Source: Megalobrama amblycephala (lineage: Eukaryota > Chordata > Actinopteri > Cypriniformes > Xenocyprididae). From it: a stretch of DNA of 64,000 nt. This document shows positions 14,201 through 28,800 of the stretch, piece after piece. The notes beneath the pieces are model-generated. The model made no database searches, was not told the origin of the DNA, and saw only the letters and a list, made by a program, of their open reading frames with translations. The position numbers and the translations under genes were made by a program. The stretch's first letter is position 1; every line of letters starts with the position of its first letter. The DNA lies in NCBI RefSeq assembly GCF_018812025.1, contig NC_063054.1:33342065-33406064 (forward strand). Direction: 5' to 3'.

Positions 14201-15992
14201 GCTGATGGCTTTGCACTTTGAACACAGAATTAATTAAACCATTGATCGGATCCTCATGATGATACTGGCATCTAGCCTTCATTTTCTCTACTCTACTCTC
14301 TATTGGATTAGTGTGATAGTTGAAATCATCAGCACCTGTGAATACCCGTCGCTCAATCATTCTTTCATCTACAGGAATTCTTTGATTACCAGTGTCATTA
14401 AGAATCAATATCTGCATGTTTCTGCATCTTTGAAGGATGTTTCAAAACGTGTGCTGAATCTTTACTGAGCATGTAATGTGACTCTTCCCGAGAGGTGTAC
14501 GGTGTTATGATTGATGGCTGTTTTCATATGAAAACCTTCCCTAAGGACTTTACAACCCCTTGTAATAATGAAACTGAGGCCGTTTCATGAATAGTTTTAA
14601 ACTGCTGCAAACAGCAGACAACACTGCAGTTTTAACTACTAGGGGCATGCTTATATATTCAGACTAAATAGGTCATTATCCTGCGGTCAGGATTGGCACT
14701 GTCCTCCCAGATTTGCACTCTCCTGTCCCAAGAACAACATTTAAATCAATCTGTCTGTCTGTCTATCATTCATTCTTCATCCGTGTGTCAATCCATCCAT
14801 CCAGCCGTCCATGCATCTATATCTGTCCACCCATCCGTCTATCTATCCGTCTGTCTGTCTATCTATCTATCCATATCTGTCCACCCATCCGTCTATCTAT
14901 ATATCCATCCGTCTATCCATCTGTATATTCATGTCTGTCTGTCTGTCTGTCTATCTATCTCCACTTGTCAATCCATCCATCAGCCCATCCATCCGCCCGC
15001 CCACCCACCTGTCTGTCTATCTATCTATCCGCATATATCTATCCTATTTATCCATCCATCCATCCGTCCATCCATCCGTCTGTCCATCCATCCATCCGTC
15101 CGTCCGTCCGTCCATATATCCATCCATCGTCTGTATAAGCGTCTGCTCAACTGTCGATCCATATCTGTCCACCCATCCGTCTATCTATATATCCATCCAT
15201 CTGTATATCCATCCGCCCACCTGTCTGTCTGTCTATCTATCTATCCGTATGTATCTATCCTATTTATCCATCCTTCATCCATCCGTCTGTCCATCCGTCC
15301 ATCCATCCATCCATCCATCCATCCATCCATCCATCATCTGTATATGCATCCGCTCAACTGTCGATCCATATCTGTCCACCCATCCGTCTATCTATATATC
15401 CATCCATCTGTATATCCATCCATACGTACGTCTGTCTATCTACCTATCTATCTCCGCTTGTCAATCCATCCATCCGTCCATCCATCAGCCCATCCATCCG
15501 CCCGCCCACCTGTCTGTCTGTCTATCTATCCATATGTCCATCCATCCATCCATCCATCCATCTATCTATATCCGCTTCTCAATCTATCCATCCACTTGTC
15601 AATCCATCCATCCGTCCATCCGTCCATCCATCTGTCCGTCCGTCCGTCCATCCATCCATCTGTATATCCATCCGCCCACCTGTCTGTCTGTCTATCTATC
15701 TATCCGTATGTATCTATCCTATTTATCCATCCGTCATCCATCCGTCTGTCCATCCATCCGTCCGTCCATCCATCCGTCCGCCCATCCATCCATCCATCCA
15801 TCCATCCATCCATCCATCCATCCATCATCTGTATATGCATCCGCTCAACTGTCGATCCATATCTGTCCACCCATCCGTCTATCTATATATCCATCCATCT
15901 GTATATCCAACCATACGTACGTCTGTCTGTCTATCTATTTATCTATCTCTGCTTGTCAATCCATCCATCCGTCCATCCATCCGCCCGCCCAC

Positions 15993-16027
<35 letters not shown>

Positions 16028-16736
16028 TCCATATGTCCATCCATCCATCCATCCATCCATCCATCTATCTATATCCGCTTCTCAATCTATCCATCCACTT
16101 GTCAATCCATCCATCCGTCCATCCGTCCATCCATCCATCCATCTGTCCGTCCGTCCGTCCGTCCATCCATCCATCCATCCATCCATCTGTATATCCATCC
16201 GCCCACCTGTCTGTCTGTCTGTCTATCTATCTATCCATATGTATCTATTCTATTTATCCATCCGTCATCCATCCGTCCGTCTGTCCATCCATCCATCCAT
16301 CCATCCATCCATTCATCCATCCATCCATCCATCCATCCATCCATCCATCATCTGTATATGCATCCGCTCAACTGTCGATCCATATCTGTCCACCCATCCG
16401 TCTATCTATATATCCATCCATCTGTATATCCATCCGTCCGTCTGTCTGTCTGTCTATCTATCTATCTCCGCTTGTCAATCCATCCATCCGCCCGCCCACC
16501 TGTCTGTCTGTCTATCTATCCATATATACATCCATCCATCCATCTATATCCGCTTCTCAATCTATCCATACGCTTGTCAATCAATCCATCCATCCATCCA
16601 TCCATCCATCCATCCATCCATCCATCCATCCATCCATCCATCCATCATCTGTATATGCATCCGCCCACCTGTCGATCCATATCTGTCCACCCATCCGTCT
16701 ATCTATATATCCATCCATCTGTATATCCATCCATCC

Positions 16737-16768
<32 letters not shown>

Positions 16769-16835
16769 TCATCCGCTTGTCAATCCATCCATCCATCTAT
16801 CCATCCATCCATCCTCTGCATATGCATCCGCCCAC

Positions 16836-16884
<49 letters not shown>

Positions 16885-19800
16885 CGTATGTCCATCCATC
16901 CATCCATATATCCATCCATCCGTACATCCATCCATCTCCGCTTGTCAATCCATCCATCCATCTGTCTAGCAGTCCATCATCCATACATCTATATCCGTTT
17001 GTCAATCCATCCAACCATCCTTCCGTCCATCAGCACATCATCCGTCCGTCTGTCTGTCTATCTACCTATTTATCTATCATCCATCCAATCTATCCATTCT
17101 TCTATCTATATATCCATCTGTCCATCCATCCATCTATCTGTATATCCATCTATCCGCTTATATGGAAAACAAAATTATGACTGCTTATGAATAATAATAA
17201 TAAAAAAAACTATATAAAATTAAAACTATATTTATACAGACTCAAACAGCAGTTCACTGAATGGGCCTTTCTGAGTAAATAAACAGTTCTCATCAAGCCT
17301 ATTTTTCTATTTAAAGTGACAGCAGCAAAACCCAGCGCATGCAGCCTGCAGAGTGCACTCGAGCGGTTAGAGTGGTGAAGCCCATGCGTCGCACATGAGG
17401 ATCACCGCACACATGAAATATTCATGAGGCTTAAATAGGTTGAAATTTAAAACTGGTTGGAGAACTCGGTTTGGGGAAACTCAGCTGTCATAATAATTAA
17501 TTGCACAGAGGACAGGACTGTCATTTCAATAGGTTTGTGTTATGTTTAATTAGCTGGCTGTGTATCTCTGCTCCTCAGGGACACCTGGAGATGGCACGCT
17601 TAGGAAACGCTGAGGGATACAAGTTCTGACTGCTTCACACGAGACCCCATTCTGTTCAGTCACAGACTGACTGCTTCTCACACTAAAAATACCTGCATGA
17701 GGCAAATGTTCAAAACATAATTTAAAGGAATAGTTCACATTAAAAACATGTATGAGTGATTTTCCTTTGTGGAACCCAACAGGAAATCTTGTACACAATG
17801 CAAGTGAATGGAGCAGTCAAGCTCCAAAAATGACAAAAAAAAAAAAAAAAAAAAAAAAATTAAAATAAAACAATAAAGCATTAAAATAGCATAAATGTAT
17901 GCCACAAACCACAATAAATCTTAATAATAAGTCTTCTAAAGTAATCTGATAGCACAGTAACCCGTGTATTACGATTTTTCATTCATATTTTTTTCTTCTT
18001 GTTTTAGACACCTCACTATATTATGTAAAACTATTTGCCTATTATTATTATTATTTATTTATTTTTTTTTAAGTTGTTTAAAAGAGTTTGGAGGACTAGT
18101 TTGAGAAAATATCTTTTTCAGTGCAATTCATTCCCACAAAAAAATAAAGTTACCATCTTTTATCTGATTCTTATATATTTTTCCCCCTTTAAATCAAAGG
18201 TTGTAATATTGTCAGAGCTGGTTGGTTTGATTCATGGCTTAAGGCCCGGTATACTTCATTTTCCGCGTTCCGCTCAGTCTCATGCACAGTTGAGTGTGTG
18301 AGCTTTTCAAAGTTTACTCCTTTGGCTGTGAGTGCGGCAAGACACGTTCGGTGAACGCACACTATCTAGCAGACGGCCGAAGTATACTTTGGGCTTTAAC
18401 ACTCTTTATTAAAGAATTACCAAATAGGTACCAAATAGACACACGACAACTAATGACATTTGGCATTGAATCATGGCCTAAATCTGTTTAAATCTCATAC
18501 AAGTGTGTCATACGATTTCAGAATATCTGGAATCCTGCACATGAGTGATATGGACAACTTTTATGGTGCTTGACAGCATCCATTTGCATTCAAATGAATA
18601 AATAACAGAATCTTCATTTTTGGGTGAACTATTTCTTTAAGATCAGTCCTTCATAGCCTTTGTCTCACAAACAGAAAAAAAAAAAAGTTTTCACAGATGT
18701 ATAAATTATTAATTAAAAACACTTGGATTTAAATGAACCTCAGATATTTTGCATGAGGAATGTTGTCTTTGTTGTCAAATCTATGTTTCCTTTGTATTTT
18801 GTATGGTCTTCCCATGTCATGACACACACTTCCAGAATCTAAATTATTCATTATCATTCTGAGTTGGAAACACTGAACGCATTCAGGGAGTCAGATGAAC
18901 TATTTTTACCACAAGCTGTTCAATAGCTGGATTTGTTGGTGCTCTTGTTCAAGTAAAGCTAAATTAGGTCACCTCTGACAACAATATCTACAGTCAAAGA
19001 GTTCTCCTACAACCCTGCCAACTTTCTATATTTAAACACACACACGCATATACACCTACAAACACCTCCTGTTCACATATGGCTGTCTTTGTGACTCAAA
19101 TTCATAATTTTTATCATTTAAACTCTGTATCTGATATAAAAGTATCCGATATATCATTATAAGCGTAATTTATCTCTATGACAAAAAGTGTCCCAATTTA
19201 TATTTACCCTAAATAAATCACTCATTCAAAAGTATCTGCTATAGTTATATTGCAATAATATTCACAAAAACCTGTATCTTTTTCACTAATCACTCATAAT
19301 CCAGTTTAACCAGCCACTATCTGTGCTCATATAGTGTAGTCATGCATAAATATTTATATATTTATGCATATATACACTACCGTTCAAAAGTTTGGGGTCA
19401 GTAAGATTTTTTAATGTTTTAAAAGAAGTATCTTCTGCTCACCAAGCCTGCATTTATTTGATTAAAAATACAAACAAAAACAGTAATATTGTGAAATATT
19501 ATTCCAATTTAAAACAGCTGTTTTCTATGTCAATATACAGTAAAGTGTAATTTATTCCTGTGATCAAAGTTGAATTTTCAGCATCATTACTCCAGTCTTC
19601 AGTGTCACATGATCCTTCAGAAATCAATCTAATATGATGATTTGATGCTCAAGAAACATTTATGATTATTATCAATGTTGAAAACAGTTATGTACATTTT
19701 TATTTCATGATGCTATGATGAATAGAAAGCTCAAAAGAACAGCATTTGTCAGAAATCTAAATCTTTTGTAACATTAAACACTACCGTTCAAAAGTTTGGG

Positions 19801-22800
19801 GTCAGTAAGAATTTTTATTTTATTTTTGGGGGATAGAAATAAAATTATTCAATACTTTATTCATCAAGGATGAGTTAAACTGATCAAAAGTTACAGTAAA
19901 GACAATTATAATGTTAGAAAATATTCTATTTTAAATAAATGCTGTTCTTTTGAACTTTCTATTCACAGAAGAATTTTGAAAAAAATTTGTACACAACTGT
20001 TTTCAACATTGATAATAATAATATACTGTATATTGACATAGAAAACAGCTGTTTTAAATTGGAATAATATTTCACAATATTACTGTTTTTGTTTGTATTT
20101 TTAATCAAATAAATGCAGGCTTGGTGAGCAGAAGATACTTCTTTTAAAACATTAAAAAATCTTACTGACCCCAAACCTTTGAACGGTAGTGTGTATACAT
20201 ATACATATACATTATATATATAAACAAGTGCACTTTTGCATTTTAAAAAGCCAATTCAGGTGCCTGCACTCTTAAAAATAAAGGTTCTTTATTGGCATTT
20301 ATGGTTCCATAAAGAACCCTTAACATCTATGGAAATTTTCCACTCATCTTAATGTCTTGACAGGGGGAAAATGTTCTTAAGGTTTTTAAAAAAAAATCTT
20401 CACACTAAGAAAAAGAAAATTGGAACTGTTCACTGAAATGTTCTTTGGAGAACAAAAAATGATTCTTCTATGACATTGCTGCAAAAACCTTCTTTTGAAA
20501 CGAGTGTGGACTGTTTCTCCATATGCACTGTGTCCATTCTCAGATTACAAGACAAAACTCACCTAAAAAAATACACATAAACAGCATGTTTTGTAGCTAA
20601 AGGCATCTGCTAGTCTTATCTGAACTGTCGTGACAGGGTCATCTGTTCTGCTCTCCATTCTTGCTAGATATATTTCTAGATATCTTGTCTTTCTCCCTTC
20701 CAGCATCTCTTCAGAAACACTGTCCTCATCTTCTCCCTCTCCACCAACTCTTTTTTGAGTCTGGTGTCCTTTAGGCCCTGTTTTAACCTGACATTAAGAT
20801 GCGTTTTGGTTGATCGGATCAAAAGTAGATGACGTTAAATACAGGTTTAAACAGGGTGTAAAACGTTTTGAGTTTGTCCACTTTTGACCACTTCCAGAGG
20901 TAGTCAAAAATGCAGCTGGATTGTTTTCATAGTGGAAACAATCTTGTGGTCGAATGTGTTCGAACAGCAACTAAAGACCACCTAATCTCCGCCTACTGAC
21001 CTAACACGTAAACATTATGGGAAGTGCTCTAGTCTAGACAGATGGGATTTAAACTTTGTCGACTTAAGACCTAACTTTGGTTTGAAGATGAAAAATGTTC
21101 CAAGCACAATGTTCTCTCACCATTGCTGATTTCTAAAATGCACTCACCACGTTCAGCCCCACTTGTGGCTGTCAGAGCAGAAACGAAAGCTGCTGCTCTC
21201 CGTATGTTTTTCTGTCGTCTCCATGTTCGTTCTTATGTAAATTGGATCGGAAGAAAAAAAACCTTACATTTACCCGTCCGTAGACCCTCTCCTCGAAGAA
21301 ATCAGGACAGAAGTGGTTGCAAGTGGACAAAAGAGATGGATAAAACACCAGGTGAAAATTAATGTCTACTTGTGATCCGATGGACCAAAATGCATCTTAA
21401 TACCAGGTGGAAACAGGGCCTTTGTTAGCATTCAAGCTATTTCATAGCCTGTGTCACCAAACAACCAGTCAAAACAGAAGTTACAGAACCCAAAATACAC
21501 ACTGTATATTGTATACAAACTCTTTCACGGTGCATCAACTCACAGGATCTGCAGGGCGGAGATCTTGTCCTTCAGCAGTTCCTGGGCCTTGTTGAAGTCC
21601 GACAGCATGTTCTGTGTTTCTCTGTGGTGGAGAGCATTCATCTCGGCCATCTCCCGCTCATGTTTCTTGCACAGGTCCTGCTCATGAGCTCTGAGAACAC
21701 ACACATGACACATTCTCAATGATCCTTCAAAACTCACTCTAACCCCACAGCACTGCAGCTACAGGCCTGAATTGCTTATCCTTTATGCACAATAAAGCAG
21801 AACAAAAAGGTTTTGGAAGTAAAATTCGTACTCATTTTCTCCACAGAGAAACAGATTTGAGACAGAAATAAATTAAACCTTTTAAGACAGAGTTTTTGTC
21901 TTAAAGAAACTATTATAGACAACAATATTTGCATACATTATACTGTATTTTAAATACATTGTAATTTAGAATTCTAAACAGAGACTACTAATCGGTAGTT
22001 TGTATTTGTACCGTCGTTTTAGACTAGATTCAGATTCATAATGAACCTTTTATTGGATGACTAAAAAAAATTCTCAATATTTGCAAGTTGTTTTCCAGTA
22101 AAACATCCCAAAAACAAGATATATTTTCTATTAAATATAAATGAATTTATTTATGGACCCACTTTATATTAAGTGGCCTTAACTACTATGTACTTACATT
22201 TAAATTAATAATTTGATACAATGCACTTATTGTGTACATACATGTTTCTACATTGTACTTATATTTTAAAAACACCTGCATGTAATAACATCTGTAATTA
22301 ATTTCTGTAATTACATTTATAATTACACTGTTGACCCATCCCTTAACCCTTACCCGTACCCTTAAACCTACCCATACCACCAAAGCTTTCCCTAACCTTA
22401 CCCGTATCCGAATTCAATAGCAGAAAAAGTGTTTTGCAATTCAATATGAACCCAATAAGTACATTGTACTTAGTTTTGATGTAAGTACATAGTAGTTAAG
22501 GCCACTTAATATAAAGTGGGACCTTATTTATTTACAGTACCATTCCAAATTTTGGGGTCGGTAAGAAGTCTCTTATGCTCACCAAGACTACATTTATTTG
22601 ATCAAAAATACAATAATATTGCAAATAATTCTAATATACTAATTTGGCGCTTTAAGAAATATTTCTTATTATTATCAGTGTTACCTATAATGTTTTTGTG
22701 GAAACAATATAATTATGCAATTTTTTAAAGAATTCTTTGATTAGTACAAAATTCAAAACAACAGCATTTATTTGAAATAGAAATATTCTGCAACATTATG

Positions 22801-25800
22801 AATGTCTTTACTGTCACTTTTGATCAATGCATCCTTTATGAATAACAGTATTAATACGGTACTGATCTTAAGACTTCTATTTTGAGAATGTATCTAAAAT
22901 TAAGGTTATTTTTCTTAACCCAACTGTATTTTTTTCTTTTTGATTTAAACAAAACGCACTGCATTGTAAAAAAAATTATATTTGAAAAATAAACTTAACT
23001 CAACATATATTCTCTGAAGACAAATGCCTTTTTAAAGGATGTTTTGGAGGACTTGTTCGAGAAAATATGCATTTCAGTGTAATTCATTCCCTCAAAAAAT
23101 TAGTAAACTGTCTTTTATCATTTTCAAATATTTTCCCCCTTTAAATCAAAGGTTGTAATATTGTCATTCATCTCAGAGCTGGTCGGTTTGATTCATGGCT
23201 TAGGGCTCTTTATTAAAGAATTTCTTGAACTCTCTATGAAGAAAATGAATAAGAAAAATGGAAGCAAGGCAACTGAAAAAGTGTGCGGTCATGGTTGTGT
23301 TTTATTAGCACACGGATCACTTCCTTTGATTCCTCTGTTACATTAAACTTTCATCCAGCTCAGTGTTTCTTTGCTCTGATACAAATGTTCAGTCTAAGTA
23401 AATAACATTTACAAGCACTGCGTGATATCAGCAGCATCATTTTCAAAAGATGACACTACGTACTACTGATTTTTATTTAGGACATGATCATTTTTTCATA
23501 GCGCAATTTCTTTGCTATATGACTTTTATCTGAAACACATTCTCTACAATACAGCCACATACTGTGATGGCTTCACATAAAGAGCAATAAAGCAGGATCT
23601 CCTCTTGGTAAATGATACGCCCTTGGGAAACAGCGCTGCAATTTATTTGCCGCTTTTATCTCAGGACCTGGATATGTCAGTGTTACATAATTGAAAGTGA
23701 AATGAGATCAGCACCCCGTCTTGAATTATGATGTGTGTTACTAAACAATCACATCATCTCAAAACAGCCGCTATGTATAATAAATGCCTTTTTTTTACTT
23801 ATTAATAAAAGAGTAATAAAAGAGTGAAATATTATGATCACCCCTGGCTGTGATGAGTTCAGGTTTTCTAAACCTCTGGATTTCTCTGTTTTCTGTTTTT
23901 CCTTCCTTTAAACTACTACAAAATACAAACACCATCAAAAAGAGCCTGACAGCAACAAGAGAACTGTGAGCAAAATGACAGACAAATCCTGACTTTTCTG
24001 AATATTCTTTATTTTTCACTCGACACCCCAATCTCGTTGAAAATAATTGAATTTCCATCTCTTTCATCATCACCAATGACTCTTGTCACATACAACCAAA
24101 GGAAAATTAGATTTTGTTGAGAATTAGGATTGTGAATGGTCTCCATTAGGGATATAATGAGCCTTCGATATATACCTCAGTATTGAAGTCAATGTTCGGT
24201 ATGGGTCCCCCCTGTTATTGCACAAAAACTAAACCTAAAATTGCATCTTTTTTTTTCTCTTCTTTTTTATTAAACAGTGGTTTATTGAACAAATTGTGTC
24301 TCTGTCTTTAAATAAATTCTATTATAATTAACATTTTCTTAAGGATAAAATAAAAATATCTCAGCTAATGCTGTAAACTATATACAGGGAGCACTTTCTT
24401 GCACATTATTATAATATTAAAGGTTACAACTGACAACAGAGCCCAAAATATTAAATTCAGTTGCTATTTACTTTTAGATATAATAATTAACATTAAAAAA
24501 CAAACAAACATGTAAATTGCATATAATGCAATCTAATCATACAATTATTTTTCAATTATTTTTCTCCACCAATTCATTTTTGAAATATAATAATTTTCAC
24601 AGTTATGTTGTTTTCATGACAAATTTATTTAAACATGTATTAAATAATTAAGACATTACTACTAAAAGTAAATATAATGAATATACACTATATTGCCAAA
24701 AGTTTTGGGACGCCTGCCTTTACGTGCACATGAACTTTAACCCTCTGGAGTCTGAGGCTGATTTGGGGCCTGGAGAAGTTTTGACATGCCCTGACATTTG
24801 TGCTTTTTTCAGTTGTTCATAAACATATTAATGACAAAAGTGTCATTACACTGTATTCAGCACAAACTAGGCTACAATAATATGTGAGGAACATGTATGT
24901 ACATGTTTGTGTTTTTGAAGGAATAACATTTATGCGTGGTTATTGAAAAAACAAAAAACTTAAGTCACTGAAATAAGGCCAAAAAAAGTATAGTAAATCT
25001 GTGACAAAAAAATGACAGAGTATTTTAAGTCTGTTTTGCTGCAATGTGAAAAAAACCCTGCAAAACGTGCCGGCGCGTTTTCAGACCTCAGAGTGTTAAT
25101 GACATCCTATTCTTAATCCGTAAGGTTGAATATGGAGTTGACCCATGACTATAACAGCCTCAACTCTTCTGGGAAGGCTTTCCACAAGGTTTAGGACTGT
25201 GTTTTTGACCATTCTTCTAGAAGCACATTTGTGAGGTCAGGCACTGATGTTGGACAAGAAGGCCCGGCTCGCAGTCTCCGCTCTAATTCATCCCAAAGGA
25301 GTTCTGTCGGTTTGAGATCAGGACAAGTTCTTCCACACCAAACTCACTCATCCATGTCTTTATGGACCTTGCTTTGTGCACTGGTGCGCAGTCATGTTGG
25401 AACAGGAAGGGGCCATCCCCAAACTGTTCCCACAAAGTTGGGAGCATGAAATTGTCCAAAATGTCTTGGTATGCTGAAACATTAAGAGTTCCTTTCACTG
25501 GAACTAAGGGGCCAAACCCAACCCCTGAAAAACAACCCCACACCATAATCCCCCTCCACCAAACTTTACACTTGGCACAATGCAATCAGGCAAGTACCGT
25601 TCTCCTGCCAACCGGCAAACCCAGACTCGTCCATCGGATTGCCAGACAGAGAAGTGTGATTCGTCACTCCAGAGAACACGTCTCCACTGCTCTAGAGTCC
25701 AGTGGCAGCATGCTTTACACCACTGCATCCAACACTTTGCATTGCACATGCTTCCTCTTTATTATGATACCACTAACAGTTGACCGTGGAATATTTAGTA

Positions 25801-28800
25801 GTGAGGAAATTTCATGAATGGACTTATTGCAGAGGTGGCAACCTATCATGGTACCACGCTTGAATTCACTGACCTCCTGAGAGCGACTCATTCTTTCACA
25901 AATGTTTGTAGAAGCAGTCTGCATGCCTAGGTGCTTGATTTTATACACATGTGGCCATGGAAGTGATTGGAACACCTGAATTCATTGATTTGGAGGGGTG
26001 TCCCAATACTTTTGGCAATATAGTGTATAAGCTAATATAGTGCATATATTTAGTGAAATGCTCCCCTCTAGAGTTAATTTCTCTAGTGAACTAACATGCT
26101 GTGGACACTAAATGACTTGCCTGAGGTAAATGTAATGCTACGTGAGATATTATTATTCTCAAGCTGTTTTATTGATGCCTTTCCACTGTTGAAACACTGG
26201 TTGAGAGATTACACATAAACATATCTATGCAAAGATCGTCTGTTCTTTTTCTGCGCTTTTTCCTAATGTGGCGGTTAGCAAACAGCATTGCATTACCGCA
26301 TGCGCCCCCTTCTGGACTGGAGTGTGGATCGCCTGTGACTGACTGTATTTGTCGACTGACTGTATGCACCGAACCGGGACGAATACATGTACTGTTATAC
26401 CCCTAGTCTCCACTAGGGGTGGGACAAAATATAGATAGGGCGATATATCGTTGTCCTTCTCCGTGTGATATGAGAATCGATACACTGGCGCCAAATATCG
26501 ATATTTTAATTAATAAAATACGGCATTCTAAATAGATTTCCCTGCTCCCTGCTCAACTCTTGGATAATTTGGACTTGAATAAAGAGACAGAACCTGCACT
26601 TAACCTTTTCACAGGCATTTTGTTTTCATAGTTAGACAGATATCGTGATGTATCATTATAGGATTGTCTAGCAATATACTGATTATCGCAGAATCGCTGT
26701 ATCATGATATTATCCGTATCGTGAGCTATGTATCGTATCGTGAGGTACCCTGTGATTCCCACCCCTAGTCTCCACTGAAAAACACTCTTAAAAATTAAGG
26801 TTCCACAATGCCACAGAAAAAACATTTATTAGGTTCCCTACAGAACCTTTCAGAGAACAGTTCATAAAAGAACCCTTTTTTCTTAACGTGAAGAATATTT
26901 TAATAATCTAAAAAACCTTTTTTCCACTATAAAGAACACTTTGTGGAATGGAAAGGCTCCATTGATATTAATGGTTGCTTGTGGAACCTTAGATGCCAAC
27001 AGAGAACCTTTATTTTTAAGAGTGATTATGCATGGAGACGGAAACAACTCTGTTGTTTCCTAAATGCAGGAAAACTTCACATCCCTAATCAAACACTCAC
27101 CTGATCTGCTGATTGGCCTCGCTACGGATCTTCAAAACCTCTTTGCCCTTGAGTTCTAGCTCCTTGGTCAAAGTGCTGATGTTCTCGTTCAGGGTGTGGA
27201 TCTCATGGTCCAGATCCGCAATGTGCTTCTTCCTGCGACTGACCTCTTCCTGCAGATCTGAGATGCGACTCAGCAGCTCGCGTTCCTGCAGAACACAAGC
27301 ATTCAAGGTAAACCGAGGACACAATAAAAGCCAGACTGATCTTACTTGTGAATTCCATGTGTTATGTAAGAGTGTGAATTGTGTTATGGCTTCATCTGTG
27401 GTGAAGGCTCTTCCAGAAACATCTGAATTCAGACACACATGGGGTTCCTGCAGATGCTATTTTCACTTTGCCCTTTGAGACTATGTTGGGATCTAATATT
27501 GATGGCACATCTCTCTGTTTCTCTTTCCTTATCTAATATATGAATAGTTTTGTTATGAATAAATAAACGGTGGGAGCAGCCAGCAGATCAACAGCATTAT
27601 TTTTAGCATGGACGTTTTAGCACTACAGTTTCATCTTTTGAGGGACTTCAGGAGCTAATGGGCCTTGAGGAACAACTTTCATCAACTTTTTTAAGCATTT
27701 AGTTACTTATTTTTTTAAAAATGGCAAAAGTCTTAGCACTCATCATTCCACAGCAAGAAAATAAATAAATAAATAAATAAATAAATAAAATGTTCAGAGG
27801 TTTTCTTTTCCAAAGAGACCATGTTCGTAATTTAGTTCCACATGACCATTTTGCGCCCTCTCTCTGGCCTTTACAATTAAACAGGCTGTTTTGTTACTTA
27901 CTGTTATAGCTTCTATATGCAAATGACCTATGTTGTGATTGGCTAAACATTCTGCAGGAAAAATGACTAACAATAAACCTGATTTTGCCAAATATTAAAT
28001 AGGGTCTGATGTTTTACATGATATAGCATCCATTAAAAGCAATTGTTTTTGACTAACCAACACATCGTAACCCTCCACATATGCTTATATAACTTTTTAT
28101 GTACAGCACTTTCCACAAATAGAGTCCAAATTAAAGCCTGGAACTCTTTGAAATCACCAGTTTAAAACAGGGATAGTTCACACACAAAAAAAGAAAATTC
28201 TGTCATTATTTATTCACCCTCAAGTTGTTCCAAACCTGTATGAGTTTATTTCTTCTGTTGAACACAAAAGAAGATATTTTTAAGAATGCTGGTTATCAAA
28301 CAGTTGACGGTAGCCATGAAAGTCAATGGCTACCGTCAACTGTCTGGTTATGAACATTCTTTAAAATATCTTATATAGGTTTGGAACAACATGAGGGTAA
28401 GTAATTGATGACAACATTTTTATTTTTGGGTGAACTATCCCTTTAAGGGATACACAGACATTTGCATTTAAAACTAGCTATTTCTCAGGCTATGTTAGAT
28501 AATAAATTATTACATTTATTTAATAGTTCTCACTTCACAAAGCATCACATTTTTGCTTCTAATGATTTAAAAATGTAATGTGACACCAAAGTGTACTGTA
28601 TTTGAGATTGCAACATAGGCAATACACTGTAAATTTGATACACACCCGTATACGTCAGACTCCAACCCGGGTTAGATTAATTAGATGCTGCTTGTCTCTG
28701 GCAATTTTCCACTCCACTGACACTTTGACTTTTAAATGCCTTGTGCACAGGAAGAGGTAGAAATCGTCCTGGATAATACAACTGAGCCAATTTCCGGTTT

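Larger units (their letters stand above)
13734..21543 (-). other. fam184a intron
   Basis: A 7.8-kb intron dominated by the tetranucleotide satellite at 14745-17160, a dispersed repeat with a TTAA MITE (about 18060-18430), a foldback repeat (19375-20192), a CACTCTTAAAAAT MITE (20267-20505) and a TIR element (20773-21421). The segment 17210-17720 shows no recognised repeat. Confidence 0.85.
24686..26025 (-). mobile_element. Tc1-like element, degenerate, with nested TTAA element
   Basis: The terminal inverted repeats are CACTATATTGCCAAAAGTTT and the inverted acttttggcaatatagtg, flanked by TA on both sides. The transposase is on the minus strand (25891 to about 25100) and is broken. The element is interrupted between its left TIR and the transposase 3' end by a 355-bp TTAA element (24741-25095). 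Confidence 0.9.
21691..27100 (-). other. fam184a intron
   Basis: A 5.4-kb intron with a hAT-like MITE (22155-22523), a dispersed repeat (23035-23225), a Tc1-like element with a nested insertion (24686-26025), a hAT MITE (26414-26767) and a CACTCTT MITE (26783-27024). The segment 23250-24680 shows no recognised repeat. Confidence 0.85.

Noticed and set aside
14693..17190. Open frames of 758, 789 and 451 codons on the plus strand
   Set aside because: They are produced by the period-four repeat, are open in several frames at once, have only simple-repeat composition and no splice or promoter context.
25362..25817. 151-aa plus-strand frame
   Set aside because: Antisense of the broken Tc1-like transposase, which is clearly on the minus strand.
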